DNA of 64,000 nt from Candidatus Ruminococcus avistercoris (GTDB lineage Bacteria; Bacillota; Clostridia; Lachnospirales; Lachnospiraceae). Shown one piece after another: positions 16,750 to 24,390 of the stretch. The stretch is from the NCBI GenBank assembly GCA_019120315.1, contig DWVJ01000008.1, positions 39,268-103,267 on the forward strand, given 5' to 3'. Both the position numbers and the translations under genes were made by a program. How positions within the stretch are numbered: position 1 is the stretch's first letter; each line of letters starts with the position of its first letter. Under the pieces are notes generated by a model. It had not been told where the DNA came from. It saw only the letters and a program-made list of their open reading frames with translations, and did not search any database.

Positions 16750-16787
16750 AAAAACTTCCATTTCCCAAGTGGAAGTTTTTCTTTTCA
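16750..16787. terminator. Intrinsic terminator between convergent genes
   Basis: AAAAACTTCCA (16750-16760) pairs with TGGAAGTTTTT (16770-16780) as a perfect 11-bp stem with A/T tracts on both sides. It can stop rightward transcripts of the secreted-protein gene and leftward ones from the MATE remnant. Confidence 0.78.
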
Positions 16788-17320
16788 ACAATTTGAAGCG
16801 GTAATAAACGCATTCAGCCCTAACGTCAGCAGCACAAAAACATTTCCGCAGGCATAAATACGCAGATAAGCTGCCGCATATGGCATTGTGATCTTGCTTG
16901 CACTAAATACTTTCAAAATTGGCTCTGTGAAGATAAGAAGAACGGCTGTTAAGGCGACAGCCATAAGAAGTATGGCGGTGAATGAATTGCCTAAAATCTG
17001 TTCCGCCCGCGATTTTTGCCCGCTGCCCAGTTGTATAGAAGAAAGCGGTGCGGCTCCGCTGCTGACAAGTTGGCAAAGGAAGAAACGAGGGTAATAATCG
17101 GCACACAAACGCCTAACGCGGTCAAAGCAACCGTCCCTGTTTCCGGTATATATCCTACGTACATTCGATCTACGACACTGTACAGCAGATTGACAATCTG
17201 GGAAATGTTGGAGGGAATGGCTAATGAGATAAACAGCTTTCCTATCGGCTCTGTTTCCAGCTTTTTCTCTTTATCTTTCCCGGAATGTCCTGCCGCCAGT
17301 TCCAAATCCGGGTCACTCAA
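16785..17320 (-). pseudogene. MATE family efflux transporter, frameshifted and truncated
   Basis: The first ~110 residues read in one frame (E-P-I-G-K-L-F-I-S-L-A-I-P, D-R-M-Y-V-G-Y-I-P, then F-A-N-L). The next ~90 continue in another (S-S-G-A-A-P-L-S-S, then L-G-L-N-A-F-I-T-A). A single missing base at about 17066/17067 explains the break: AACTTGTCAGC where AACTTGGTCAGC would restore F-A-N-L-V-S-S-G. The reading frame ends after only about 180 of the usual ~450 residues, so the C-terminal half is gone. The likely start is TTG at 17318-17320 with GGAGG upstream, overlapping the original HxlR stop. Confidence 0.85.
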
Positions 17321-17706
17321 TTATGATTTCCTCCTCGGTAATTGCACTTTTTGCATTGGGATAAGGAAAGTTCTGAATCTTTATTACGGTAAATACCGGC
17401 TCATTGACAGATACTTCTAAGGATTGGTATGACGGAAACGCCCTTATCGGTCGGACAGCATTCTACACGCGGGGGAATTTCATCAAACTGTTTTCTGTTT
17501 ATGACTTCATCAGCAATCAGTTCTTTTAACGTAGTTGCCAGAACAGCGTCCGTAATATTTGCCATCTCGCGTCGCAGTTCACTGTACCTCAACAACTTCT
17601 TTTCTGCCAATACACAGATGATTCTGGATTTCCATTTCCCACCAAAAACTTCAAGCCCATATTCCAACGGGCAGCGAATATCCTCTTGCATTTTCTTCTG
17701 ATACAT
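17317..17706 (-). pseudogene. HxlR-family regulator with premature stop
   Basis: A winged-helix HxlR protein: C-P-L-E-Y-G-L-E-V-F-G-G-K-W-K-S-R-I, then L-R-Y-S-E-L-R-R-E-M and L-I-A-D-E-V-I-N-R. An in-frame TGA at 17401-17403 follows S-I-C-Q, where TGG (Trp) is expected. After it the frame continues with A-G-I-Y-R-N-K-D and Q-C-K-K-C-N-Y to a stop at 17317. The intact product would have 129 residues; the remaining 101-residue form keeps the DNA-binding core but loses the dimerising C-terminus. It probably regulated the adjacent MATE gene. It may still be partly functional. Confidence 0.75.
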
Positions 17707-17763
17707 GATGCGTGGCTCCTTTCGCTTCCCATTGTATCATTTGACTGTGATGTTTAAAAGTTA

Positions 17764-17886
17764 CTATGAAATTAATGAGTTATAATCTTTTTGCAACCAT
17801 GGTGCCTTTCTATGGCACAGTTCCGCGCACTTTCCGCAGCCAATGCATTTGGTTCTGTCAATTTTTGCTGTTTTATACTTCATCAT
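17764..17886 (-). CDS. 40-residue single-cluster ferredoxin-like peptide
   Basis: A 40-residue open frame with one complete [4Fe-4S] motif: C14-x2-C17-x2-C20-x3-C24 in T-K-C-I-G-C-G-K-C-A-E-L-C-H. The Pro that usually follows the last Cys is His. AAGGA lies just upstream of two adjacent ATG codons. Normal ferredoxins have two clusters or more residues, so it may be a remnant of a larger iron-sulfur protein. It is downstream of the PPOX gene in the same direction. Confidence 0.5.
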   Translation of the reverse strand: MMKYKTAKIDRTKCIGCGKCAELCHRKAPWLQKDYNSLIS

Positions 17887-17900
17887 TTTCCTTACAATAA

Positions 17901-17933
17901 GGGCGGGTGTAAAGTGTGCCTCTGTACCCGCCC
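17901..17933 (-). terminator. GC-rich hairpin after the PPOX gene
   Basis: GGGCGGGT and ACCCGCCC form an 8-bp perfect stem with a 17-base loop, 28 bases past the PPOX stop. Only a weak T-tract (TTATTGT) follows on the minus strand, so it may be a partial terminator. Confidence 0.45.
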
Positions 17934-17960
17934 CGCTTGGTTTTTCGTTTGTTCAGATAA

Positions 17961-18356
17961 TCACAGCACCTTCTTATTGTCTGCGCCCGGGGTGGTCACA
18001 ATCACCTTTTCCGGCGTGATAATCAAGGCTCCCTTTGCTGTGGCAGCTCCGTTGAACATCTTCTCCACCATGGCCTTGAAAGTGTCAACGACAGCACCCT
18101 CGGACACATATTCGGCAGAGCCTTTGATCTGGTAGCCTTCCAGATTTTGCGGATCGTACACCGAAATAGCAATCTTGCCATTGTTTGCCTTGATGTTGTT
18201 CAGAGTGGTTTCCAGAAATACATCTCCGACAACCAGTTTGCCGTCCCCGGTAATATCCTTAAATGCAACAGGAACAACATTCGGCTCTCCATTTGCACAA
18301 GTCGCCAAATCCCACATACTCGTCTTTAACAGGTTCACAACATTTTCATTCATCAT
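17961..18356 (-). CDS. PPOX-type flavoprotein (pyridoxamine 5'-phosphate oxidase family)
   Basis: A 131-residue split-barrel FMN-binding-type protein. Recognisable features are L-A-T-C-A-N-G-E-P-N-V-V-P-V near residue 20, G-K-L-V-V-G-D-V-F-L, and I-A-I-S-V-Y-D-P in the middle. It ends with V-I-V-T-T-P-G-A-D-N-K-K-V-L. GGAGGT lies 7 bases before the ATG at 18356 (a second ATG follows directly), so a longer in-frame extension to 18458 is unlikely. The specific substrate is unknown. A promoter and repeated ATGAGT/ACTCAT hexamers lie upstream. Confidence 0.82.
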   Translation of the reverse strand: MMNENVVNLLKTSMWDLATCANGEPNVVPVAFKDITGDGKLVVGDVFLETTLNNIKANNGKIAISVYDPQNLEGYQIKGSAEYVSEGAVVDTFKAMVEKMFNGAATAKGALIITPEKVIVTTPGADNKKVL

Positions 18357-18405
18357 GAGAACTACCTCCAAATCTGATTTTAGCCCGTTCACTTGAGCTG
18401 TCCTT

Positions 18406-18434
18406 ATTATAAAAAATCGACTCATGGCAAACAA
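18406..18434 (-). promoter_or_regulatory. Predicted promoter of the PPOX gene
   Basis: On the minus strand TTGTTT (18434-18429) and TATAAT (18411-18406) are separated by 17 bp. An ACTCAT hexamer (18420-18425) sits in the spacer. Confidence 0.65.
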
Positions 18435-18443
18435 GATATTAGC

Positions 18444-18474
18444 AAATTTATGAGTCACTCATAAATTTATGAGT
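18444..18474. promoter_or_regulatory. Operator-like repeats upstream of the PPOX promoter
   Basis: AAATTTATGAGT occurs twice (18444-18455, 18463-18474), and ATGAGTCACTCAT (18450-18462) is a 13-bp palindrome overlapping the first copy. This cluster of hexamers next to the -35 looks like a regulator site. Confidence 0.5.
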
Positions 18475-18627
18475 TATGATATGTAAGGTAAAGTAAAGTA
18501 CAGTACAGGGATAGGGGGGCTGTCTGTTTTTTTCTTGTGTTACTTTATGGCATATGAGCATTATGAAAGGGAAGCATTTACTTTCAGAGAAAATTCGATT
18601 GTTGTCACGATTCCGACTCTTATACTC

Positions 18628-18657
18628 TTGTCAACACAGGGGCAAATCATGTAAAAT
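18628..18657 (+). promoter_or_regulatory. Predicted promoter of the glycan operon
   Basis: TTGTCA (18628-18633) and TAAAAT (18652-18657) with an 18-bp spacer, 57 bp before the rfbF start. No other promoter is evident before the tightly spaced genes that follow. Confidence 0.6.
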
Positions 18658-18714
18658 AAGCTGTGTAGGATGTCGATATTCTGCAGCACAAGAAATGCAT
18701 GGGAGAGAAAGAAC

Positions 18715-19491
18715 GTGAAAGTGGTAATTCTGGCCGGCGGTTTCGGTACCAGGATCAGTGAAGAAAGTCATCTGAAGCCGAAACCAATGATTGAAATCGG
18801 GGAAAAACCGATTCTCTGGCATATTATGAAATTATATTCCTTTTATGGATATAATGAGTTTATCATCTGCTGCGGATACAAGCAGCATGTGATCAAGGAA
18901 TGGTTTGCGGATTACTATCTGCACAACAGTGATATTACCTTTGATTTTACCCAGAACAACAAGATGATTGTTCATAATAATATTTCCGAACCCTGGAAGG
19001 TGACCTTGATCGACACCGGGCTGTATACCATGACCGGAGGACGAATCAAAAGAATTGCAGACTATCTGGAAGGCGAATCCTTCCTTCTGACCTACGGGGA
19101 CGGGGTTTCGGATGTGAATATCCGGGATCTGGTGGCTTTTCACCGTTCCCACGGGAAGATGGCCACCATCACTTCGGCCCAGCCGGGAGGAAGGTTCGGC
19201 GTACTGGATATCCTGGAGGACGGCACCATCACCAATTTCAAAGAGAAGAAAAAGGAAGACGGCGGCTGGATTAACGCCGGATTCATGGTACTGGAGCCGC
19301 AGATCATGGATCTGATCGAAGGCGATGATACGGTATTTGAGAAATATCCGCTGGAGGAGGCGGCCAGGAGGGGCCAGCTGAATGCCTACCGTCACAATGG
19401 ATTCTGGCAGTGTATGGATACCATGCGGGAGAAAGAAAAACTGGAGGAGCTGTGGCAGAGCGGCCAGGCTCCATGGAAAGTGTGGAAATAA
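18715..19491 (+). CDS. rfbF: Glucose-1-phosphate cytidylyltransferase
   Basis: A 258-residue nucleotidyltransferase that makes CDP-glucose from CTP and glucose-1-phosphate, the first step to CDP-3,6-dideoxyhexoses. The N-terminal V-I-L-A-G-G-F-G-T-R signature is followed by H-L-K-P-K-P-M-I-E-I-G, and Y-G-D-G-V-S-D-V holds the metal-binding Asp. The GTG at 18715 gives the family's usual length (~257 residues); a GGGAGAGA site lies upstream. The stop overlaps the next ATG by one base (TAATG). Confidence 0.93.
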   Translation: MKVVILAGGFGTRISEESHLKPKPMIEIGEKPILWHIMKLYSFYGYNEFIICCGYKQHVIKEWFADYYLHNSDITFDFTQNNKMIVHNNISEPWKVTLIDTGLYTMTGGRIKRIADYLEGESFLLTYGDGVSDVNIRDLVAFHRSHGKMATITSAQPGGRFGVLDILEDGTITNFKEKKKEDGGWINAGFMVLEPQIMDLIEGDDTVFEKYPLEEAARRGQLNAYRHNGFWQCMDTMREKEKLEELWQSGQAPWKVWK

Positions 19492-20546
19492 TGACAGATT
19501 TGGATTTTTATAAAGGGAAAAAAGTGCTGGTCACGGGGTATACCGGCTTCAAGGGAAGCTGGCTGGTGAAGATCCTGGCGGATGCCGGGGCGCAGGTGAC
19601 CGGGTATTCTCTGGAGCCGCCTACCAGGCCGGCTCTTTTTCCGCTGTGTAAGGTCAAAGAGCGGATCGAGTCCGTTACAGGGGATATCCGGGATAAGGAG
19701 CATCTGTGGCAGGTGCTGGAGAAGGCAAAGCCGGAGATCGTTTTTCATCTGGCGGCACAGCCCATCGTGCGGGATTCCTATAAGGATCCCGTCTATACCT
19801 ATGAGACCAACGTGATGGGGACAGTCTATCTTCTGGAAGGAGTGCGCGCCCTGGGGGGAGTGCGCTCTTTTTTGAATGTGACCACAGACAAAGTATATGA
19901 AAACCGGGAATGGGAATGGGGATACCGGGAGACAGATCCGCTGGATGGTTATGACCCCTATTCCAACAGTAAATCCTGTTCGGAACTGGTAACCCACAGT
20001 TACCGGAATTCTTTTTTCGATGGTTCCGGGACAGCGGTATCCACGGCCAGAGCGGGCAATGTGATCGGAGGAGGAGATTTTGCCAACGACCGGATTATTC
20101 CCGATTGTATCCGGGCGGCCATGGCAGGCGAGCCGGTGAAGGTGAGAAACCGCTGGTCCATCCGGCCTTTCCAGCATGTGCTGGAGCCTCTCTTTGCCTA
20201 TCTTCTGATTGCGAAAAGGCAGTATGAAGACGGGAAATACGCAGGGTACTATAACGTGGGGCCTTCGGATGAGGACTGTATCACCACCGGAGAACTGACG
20301 GAACTGTTCTGCCGGGCCTGGGGGAAAGGACAGACCTGGATCAGCCAGTCACAGGACGGTCCCCACGAGGCTTCTTTCCTGAAACTGGACTGTTCCAGGA
20401 TGCGGCAGGTATTTGGCTGGAAGCCCCGCTGGAATATTGAAGAGGCCGTGAAGAAAACGGTGGAATGGTTTCAGGTATACGCTTCCGGCGGCGATGTGGC
20501 ATCATGTATGGAAGCGCAAATCAGAGAATTTATGGAGGAAGCATGA
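19491..20546 (+). CDS. rfbG: CDP-glucose 4,6-dehydratase
   Basis: A 351-residue extended SDR enzyme that turns CDP-glucose into CDP-4-dehydro-6-deoxyglucose. It shows the NAD-binding G-Y-T-G-F-K-G-S, the T-T-D-K-V-Y-E-N-R-E-W segment typical of CDP-glucose dehydratases, and the catalytic Y-S-N-S-K. R-P-F-Q-H-V-L-E-P in the substrate domain is also typical. The ATG at 19491 gives M-T-D-L-D-F-Y-K-G-K-K. The next gene starts one base after the stop. Confidence 0.93.
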   Translation: MTDLDFYKGKKVLVTGYTGFKGSWLVKILADAGAQVTGYSLEPPTRPALFPLCKVKERIESVTGDIRDKEHLWQVLEKAKPEIVFHLAAQPIVRDSYKDPVYTYETNVMGTVYLLEGVRALGGVRSFLNVTTDKVYENREWEWGYRETDPLDGYDPYSNSKSCSELVTHSYRNSFFDGSGTAVSTARAGNVIGGGDFANDRIIPDCIRAAMAGEPVKVRNRWSIRPFQHVLEPLFAYLLIAKRQYEDGKYAGYYNVGPSDEDCITTGELTELFCRAWGKGQTWISQSQDGPHEASFLKLDCSRMRQVFGWKPRWNIEEAVKKTVEWFQVYASGGDVASCMEAQIREFMEEA

Positions 20547-20547
20547 C

Positions 20548-21882
20548 ATGTTTGAACATATGACGGAGCAGGAGGCAAAGAAACAGATTCTGGATATGGT
20601 GGGGGCTTACTGCGATCAGTACCATCAGAAAAAACCTTATCAGGAGGGAGAGAGGATCCCTTACGCTTCCCGGGTATATGACCGGGAGGAGATGACGAAT
20701 CTGGTGGACAGCGCCCTGGAATTCTGGCTGACGGCAGGCCGCTATACCGATGAATTCGAATCGGAGTTTGCGAAATATCTGAAGGTAAAATACTGTTCTT
20801 TGGTGAATTCCGGCTCCTCTGCCAATCTTCTGGCTTTTATGGCGCTGACTTCTCCCCTGCTGAAAGAGCGGCAGGTACGTCCCGGCGATGAGATCATCAC
20901 GGTGGCGGCGGGATTCCCCACCACGGTGACGCCTATGGTACAGTACGGCGCCGTGCCGGTGTTTGTGGATGTGACCATCCCCCAGTACAATATCGATGTA
21001 ACCAGACTGGAAGCTGCTCTTTCAGAAAAGACAAAGGGTGTGATGCTGGCCCACACTCTGGGAAATCCCTTTGATCTAAAGGCGGTGAAGCAGTTTTGTG
21101 ACGACCATAACCTCTGGCTGATCGAAGACAACTGCGACGCCCTGGGAAGTACGTATACCCTGGATGGCAAAACCTGCCTGACCGGTACGGTGGGTGATAT
21201 CGGAACATCCAGTTTTTATCCGCCTCACCATATGACCATGGGAGAAGGCGGAGCGGTCTATACCAATGATCCGCTGCTGCATAAGATCATCCGTTCTCTG
21301 CGCGACTGGGGACGGGACTGCATGTGCCCGCCGGGACGGGACAATCTGTGCGGACACCGTTTCGACCGCCAGTACGGGGAGCTGCCTGTGGGATACGATC
21401 ACAAATACGTATACTCCCATTTCGGATATAACTTAAAAGCGACGGATATGCAGGCGGCCGTGGGATGTGCTCAGATCAAAAAATTCCCGTCCTTTGTGGT
21501 GCGGCGAAAAGAGAACTTTGCCCGGCTGAAAGAAGGGCTTCTGGATCTGCAGGATTCCTTCATTCTGCCGGAACCCTGTGAAAATTCCGATCCCTGCTGG
21601 TTCGGTTTCCTGATCACCTGCAAAGAGGGCTGTGACCGGAACAAAGTGGTGCGGTATGCGGAAGAGCAGGGCGTGCAGACCAGGATGCTGTTTTCCGGAA
21701 ATCTGACGAAGCATCCCTGTTTTGACCAGATGAGAAGAGAGGGCAGGGGCTACCGCATCGCGGGAGATCTGACGGTGACGGACCAGATCATGACGGATAC
21801 CTTCTGGATCGGCGTCTATCCCGGCATGACGGATGCGATGATCGACCGGATGATCCGGGTGCTGAAAGAGGCGGTGAAATAG
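20548..21882 (+). CDS. rfbH: CDP-4-dehydro-6-deoxyglucose 3-dehydratase (E1)
   Basis: A 444-residue PMP/[2Fe-2S] enzyme of the DegT/aminotransferase fold that performs C3 deoxygenation. The lysine of ordinary aminotransferases is replaced by His, in F-Y-P-P-H-H-M-T-M-G-E-G-G (H227/H228), as in E1. Iron-sulfur ligands C258, C260 and C268 (C-x-C-x7-C) plus an upstream C196 fit the E1 cysteine pattern. E1 needs an NADH-dependent reductase (E3), which is not in this window. GGAGGAAG precedes the ATG at 20548. Confidence 0.93.
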   Translation: MFEHMTEQEAKKQILDMVGAYCDQYHQKKPYQEGERIPYASRVYDREEMTNLVDSALEFWLTAGRYTDEFESEFAKYLKVKYCSLVNSGSSANLLAFMALTSPLLKERQVRPGDEIITVAAGFPTTVTPMVQYGAVPVFVDVTIPQYNIDVTRLEAALSEKTKGVMLAHTLGNPFDLKAVKQFCDDHNLWLIEDNCDALGSTYTLDGKTCLTGTVGDIGTSSFYPPHHMTMGEGGAVYTNDPLLHKIIRSLRDWGRDCMCPPGRDNLCGHRFDRQYGELPVGYDHKYVYSHFGYNLKATDMQAAVGCAQIKKFPSFVVRRKENFARLKEGLLDLQDSFILPEPCENSDPCWFGFLITCKEGCDRNKVVRYAEEQGVQTRMLFSGNLTKHPCFDQMRREGRGYRIAGDLTVTDQIMTDTFWIGVYPGMTDAMIDRMIRVLKEAVK

Positions 21883-23196
21883 ATGGCATTGGATGAGAAA
21901 CTCAGATGGTACGGGTTCTGGATGCTGGACGGCCTGCGGGGATCAAAGGTGCGAAAGTATTACAATCAGATACAGAACAGTTTTAAAAACGGAACATCCA
22001 TCGCGGGGACGGAAGAAAAGATCAGGAAACTGATCCGTCATGCGGTGAGGACGACGAAATATTATCAGGACTTTGGAGAGGACACGCCCCTGTCCCGCCT
22101 GCCGGTGGTCAACAAGGACACCTTCCGGCAGCATTACGACGATTTTCTTTCGCAGCCCTATAAAAATGTGAAGGACAACCGGCTGATGTCCACCAGCGGT
22201 TCCACCGGTACGCCGCTGACGATGGTGCAGAATAAGGACAAGATCGATCACAATACGGCGGGAGGCATTTTCCTGAGCGCGGCGGGAGGCTATTACATCG
22301 GTATGAAAGAAGCCTTCATCCGTGTCTGGGTCAATAATGTAAAAAAAGGCAGGCTGCAGCTTCTGATGGAGAATATGATCATGATGGACAGTTCTCATAT
22401 GGATGACGATGGAGTGGAGCAGATGCTGCGGCAGATCGAAAAGAAACAGGTGAAATGCCTGGTGGGCTATTCTTCCGCGCTGGAGCAGATCAGCCGTTAT
22501 ATCACCCGCACCGGGAGAGACACCAGTGGATTTGCGGTGGCGGCCATCATTCCCATCTCCGAGTCCATGGCCCCGTCTCTTCGCAAGAATCTGCAGGCGC
22601 AGTTCCATTGTCCGGTGAGAGCCTGGTACTCCAATGAGGAAAACGGCATCATGGGGATCCAGGACGCTGTGGAGGAAGGATATCATATTGATACGGAGAG
22701 TTACTATTATGAGATCCTGAAGATGGACAGCGATGAACCGGCTAAGCCCGGCGAACTGGGAAGAATCGTCATCACAGATCTGTACAACTACGCTTTCCCC
22801 ATTTTGCGGTATGACAACGGGGATACGGCGGTGGCCAGGAAAAGGGTGAAGAACGGCAGATACAAACTGTATCTTTCAGAATTGTACGGCAGGCGCAGCG
22901 ATCTGATCTACGACTGTGACGGAAAAGCGCTGACTCCCTATATCATCACCAATAATATGTGGGATGTGAAAGGAGTGAAACAGTTTCGCTTCATCCAGGA
23001 GGACGCCGCGCGTTATACGCTGTGGCTGAACGGCGACCGCGATGAAATAGATGTGGATGATATCGTGGGACGGATCCGGCCGTATCTGGGGGAACGGGCA
23101 CAGCTTACCGTAGAATATGTGGATGAGATTCCGGTGCTGGCTTCCGGGAAACGAAAATACATTGAAAACAGATGGAAAGCAGGGGAGAAACGGTGA
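21883..23196 (+). CDS. PaaK/CapK-like adenylate-forming protein (copy 1)
   Basis: A 437-residue member of the phenylacetate-CoA ligase-like family. It has the AMP-binding P-loop S-T-S-G-S-T-G-T-P (about residues 105-113), Y-S-N-E-E-N-G, a Y-D-N-G-D-T motif and the C-terminal Y-V-D-E-I-P-V-L-A-S-G-K-R-K. Such proteins in capsule loci (CapK/WcaG-type) are thought to activate or transfer acyl groups, but their chemistry is unclear. It begins right after the rfbH stop and overlaps the flippase gene by 4 bases (GTGA). Confidence 0.85.
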   Translation: MALDEKLRWYGFWMLDGLRGSKVRKYYNQIQNSFKNGTSIAGTEEKIRKLIRHAVRTTKYYQDFGEDTPLSRLPVVNKDTFRQHYDDFLSQPYKNVKDNRLMSTSGSTGTPLTMVQNKDKIDHNTAGGIFLSAAGGYYIGMKEAFIRVWVNNVKKGRLQLLMENMIMMDSSHMDDDGVEQMLRQIEKKQVKCLVGYSSALEQISRYITRTGRDTSGFAVAAIIPISESMAPSLRKNLQAQFHCPVRAWYSNEENGIMGIQDAVEEGYHIDTESYYYEILKMDSDEPAKPGELGRIVITDLYNYAFPILRYDNGDTAVARKRVKNGRYKLYLSELYGRRSDLIYDCDGKALTPYIITNNMWDVKGVKQFRFIQEDAARYTLWLNGDRDEIDVDDIVGRIRPYLGERAQLTVEYVDEIPVLASGKRKYIENRWKAGEKR

Positions 23197-24383
23197 AAAA
23201 AGCCCAGGGGAAACAGATTTTGGGAAATACAGCCTATACCATGGGCGGCATGCTGCTGATGAACGGCGTTCTGCAGCTGGCCGTCTATCCCCTTCTCAAT
23301 GCCCGGATGGGGCAGGAAGAGCTGGGCAGTGTGCTTTACATCATGGGGTTGGTCAGTATCCTGTGTCCTTCTGTGGGACAGGCGCTGAACACCAGCCGCC
23401 TGGTGGTCCGCAGAACCTGCAGCGTGACCAACGGGGATTATGACAGACTTTTGCTGTTGTTTGCCGGCGTGGGGGGTGTAGCTGCCATCCTGGGATCCGG
23501 CTCCTCGGTGAGAGGCGGTCTGACCATGGCCCTGACGCTGCTTCTCGTTTTGATGACGGCGTTTCGGTATTATGGCGATGTGGAATACCGGCTGAATCTG
23601 GATTACCGGAAATACTTTATTTATTATGCGCTGATCAGTATCGGTTATCTGGCAGGCTATGGCCTGTTTCGTCTGACAGGGAACTGGTTTTTAATTTTCC
23701 TGCTGGGCGAGGGGGCTGCGCTGATTTACGTGGGAATCACCGGAAGCGTTTTCAGAAGGTTCTGGAAGAAAAGCGCATACTTTGGTACCGCTGCTGTGAG
23801 AGGATTTTTTCTGACGCTGTCCTATCTGATCACCAATACCACCCTGAATATGGACCGGCTGGCGCTGAAGCATATGGTGGGAAATGAAGCGGTCACTTGG
23901 TATTACGTAGTTTCTCTCATCGGGAAAACCATGGTGCTGCTGGTGGCGCCCATCAATACGATCGTGATTTCCTATCTGACCAGACGGGAAAGAACACTGA
24001 ATAAAAAAGAATTCACTCTGGCTGCCGGAGCGGGATTTTTGGTGGCAGCGGTGTTCTTTTTGTGTTGTCAGATTGGAACGCCCCTGTTTATCCGGATCTT
24101 TTATCCGGATTTATATGATGCGGTCAGCACTCTGGTGACGGTGGTGAACCTGACGCAGGTTCTGGCGCTGTACTCCGCATTTCTTTTTATTCTGGTACTG
24201 ACTTTCACCGGCGAGACCTGGCAGCTGATCCTGCAGACCTCCCATCTGGTGATCATGGCGGTGCTGGTGGTTCTTTTCACCATGCGGGACGGAATCATAG
24301 GGTTTTCTTACGCTGCGCTGGCGGCAAACGTATTGCGGGTGGCGGCGGTAATTATTCTGGGCTATGGAAAGATCAGGAGGTAA
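23193..24383 (+). CDS. Polysaccharide flippase-like membrane protein (Wzx/MATE-like)
   Basis: A 396-residue polytopic membrane protein with about 11-12 hydrophobic segments and little else recognisable. Its N-terminus (G-N-T-A-Y-T-M-G-G-M-L-L-M-N), and its placement in a glycan operon, resemble polysaccharide-export flippases, which move lipid-linked sugars across the membrane. GTG at 23193 overlaps the previous stop and has AGGGGAG upstream. A different transport role cannot be excluded. Confidence 0.68.
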   Translation: MKKAQGKQILGNTAYTMGGMLLMNGVLQLAVYPLLNARMGQEELGSVLYIMGLVSILCPSVGQALNTSRLVVRRTCSVTNGDYDRLLLLFAGVGGVAAILGSGSSVRGGLTMALTLLLVLMTAFRYYGDVEYRLNLDYRKYFIYYALISIGYLAGYGLFRLTGNWFLIFLLGEGAALIYVGITGSVFRRFWKKSAYFGTAAVRGFFLTLSYLITNTTLNMDRLALKHMVGNEAVTWYYVVSLIGKTMVLLVAPINTIVISYLTRRERTLNKKEFTLAAGAGFLVAAVFFLCCQIGTPLFIRIFYPDLYDAVSTLVTVVNLTQVLALYSAFLFILVLTFTGETWQLILQTSHLVIMAVLVVLFTMRDGIIGFSYAALAANVLRVAAVIILGYGKIRR

Positions 24384-24390
24384 GAGTGGT

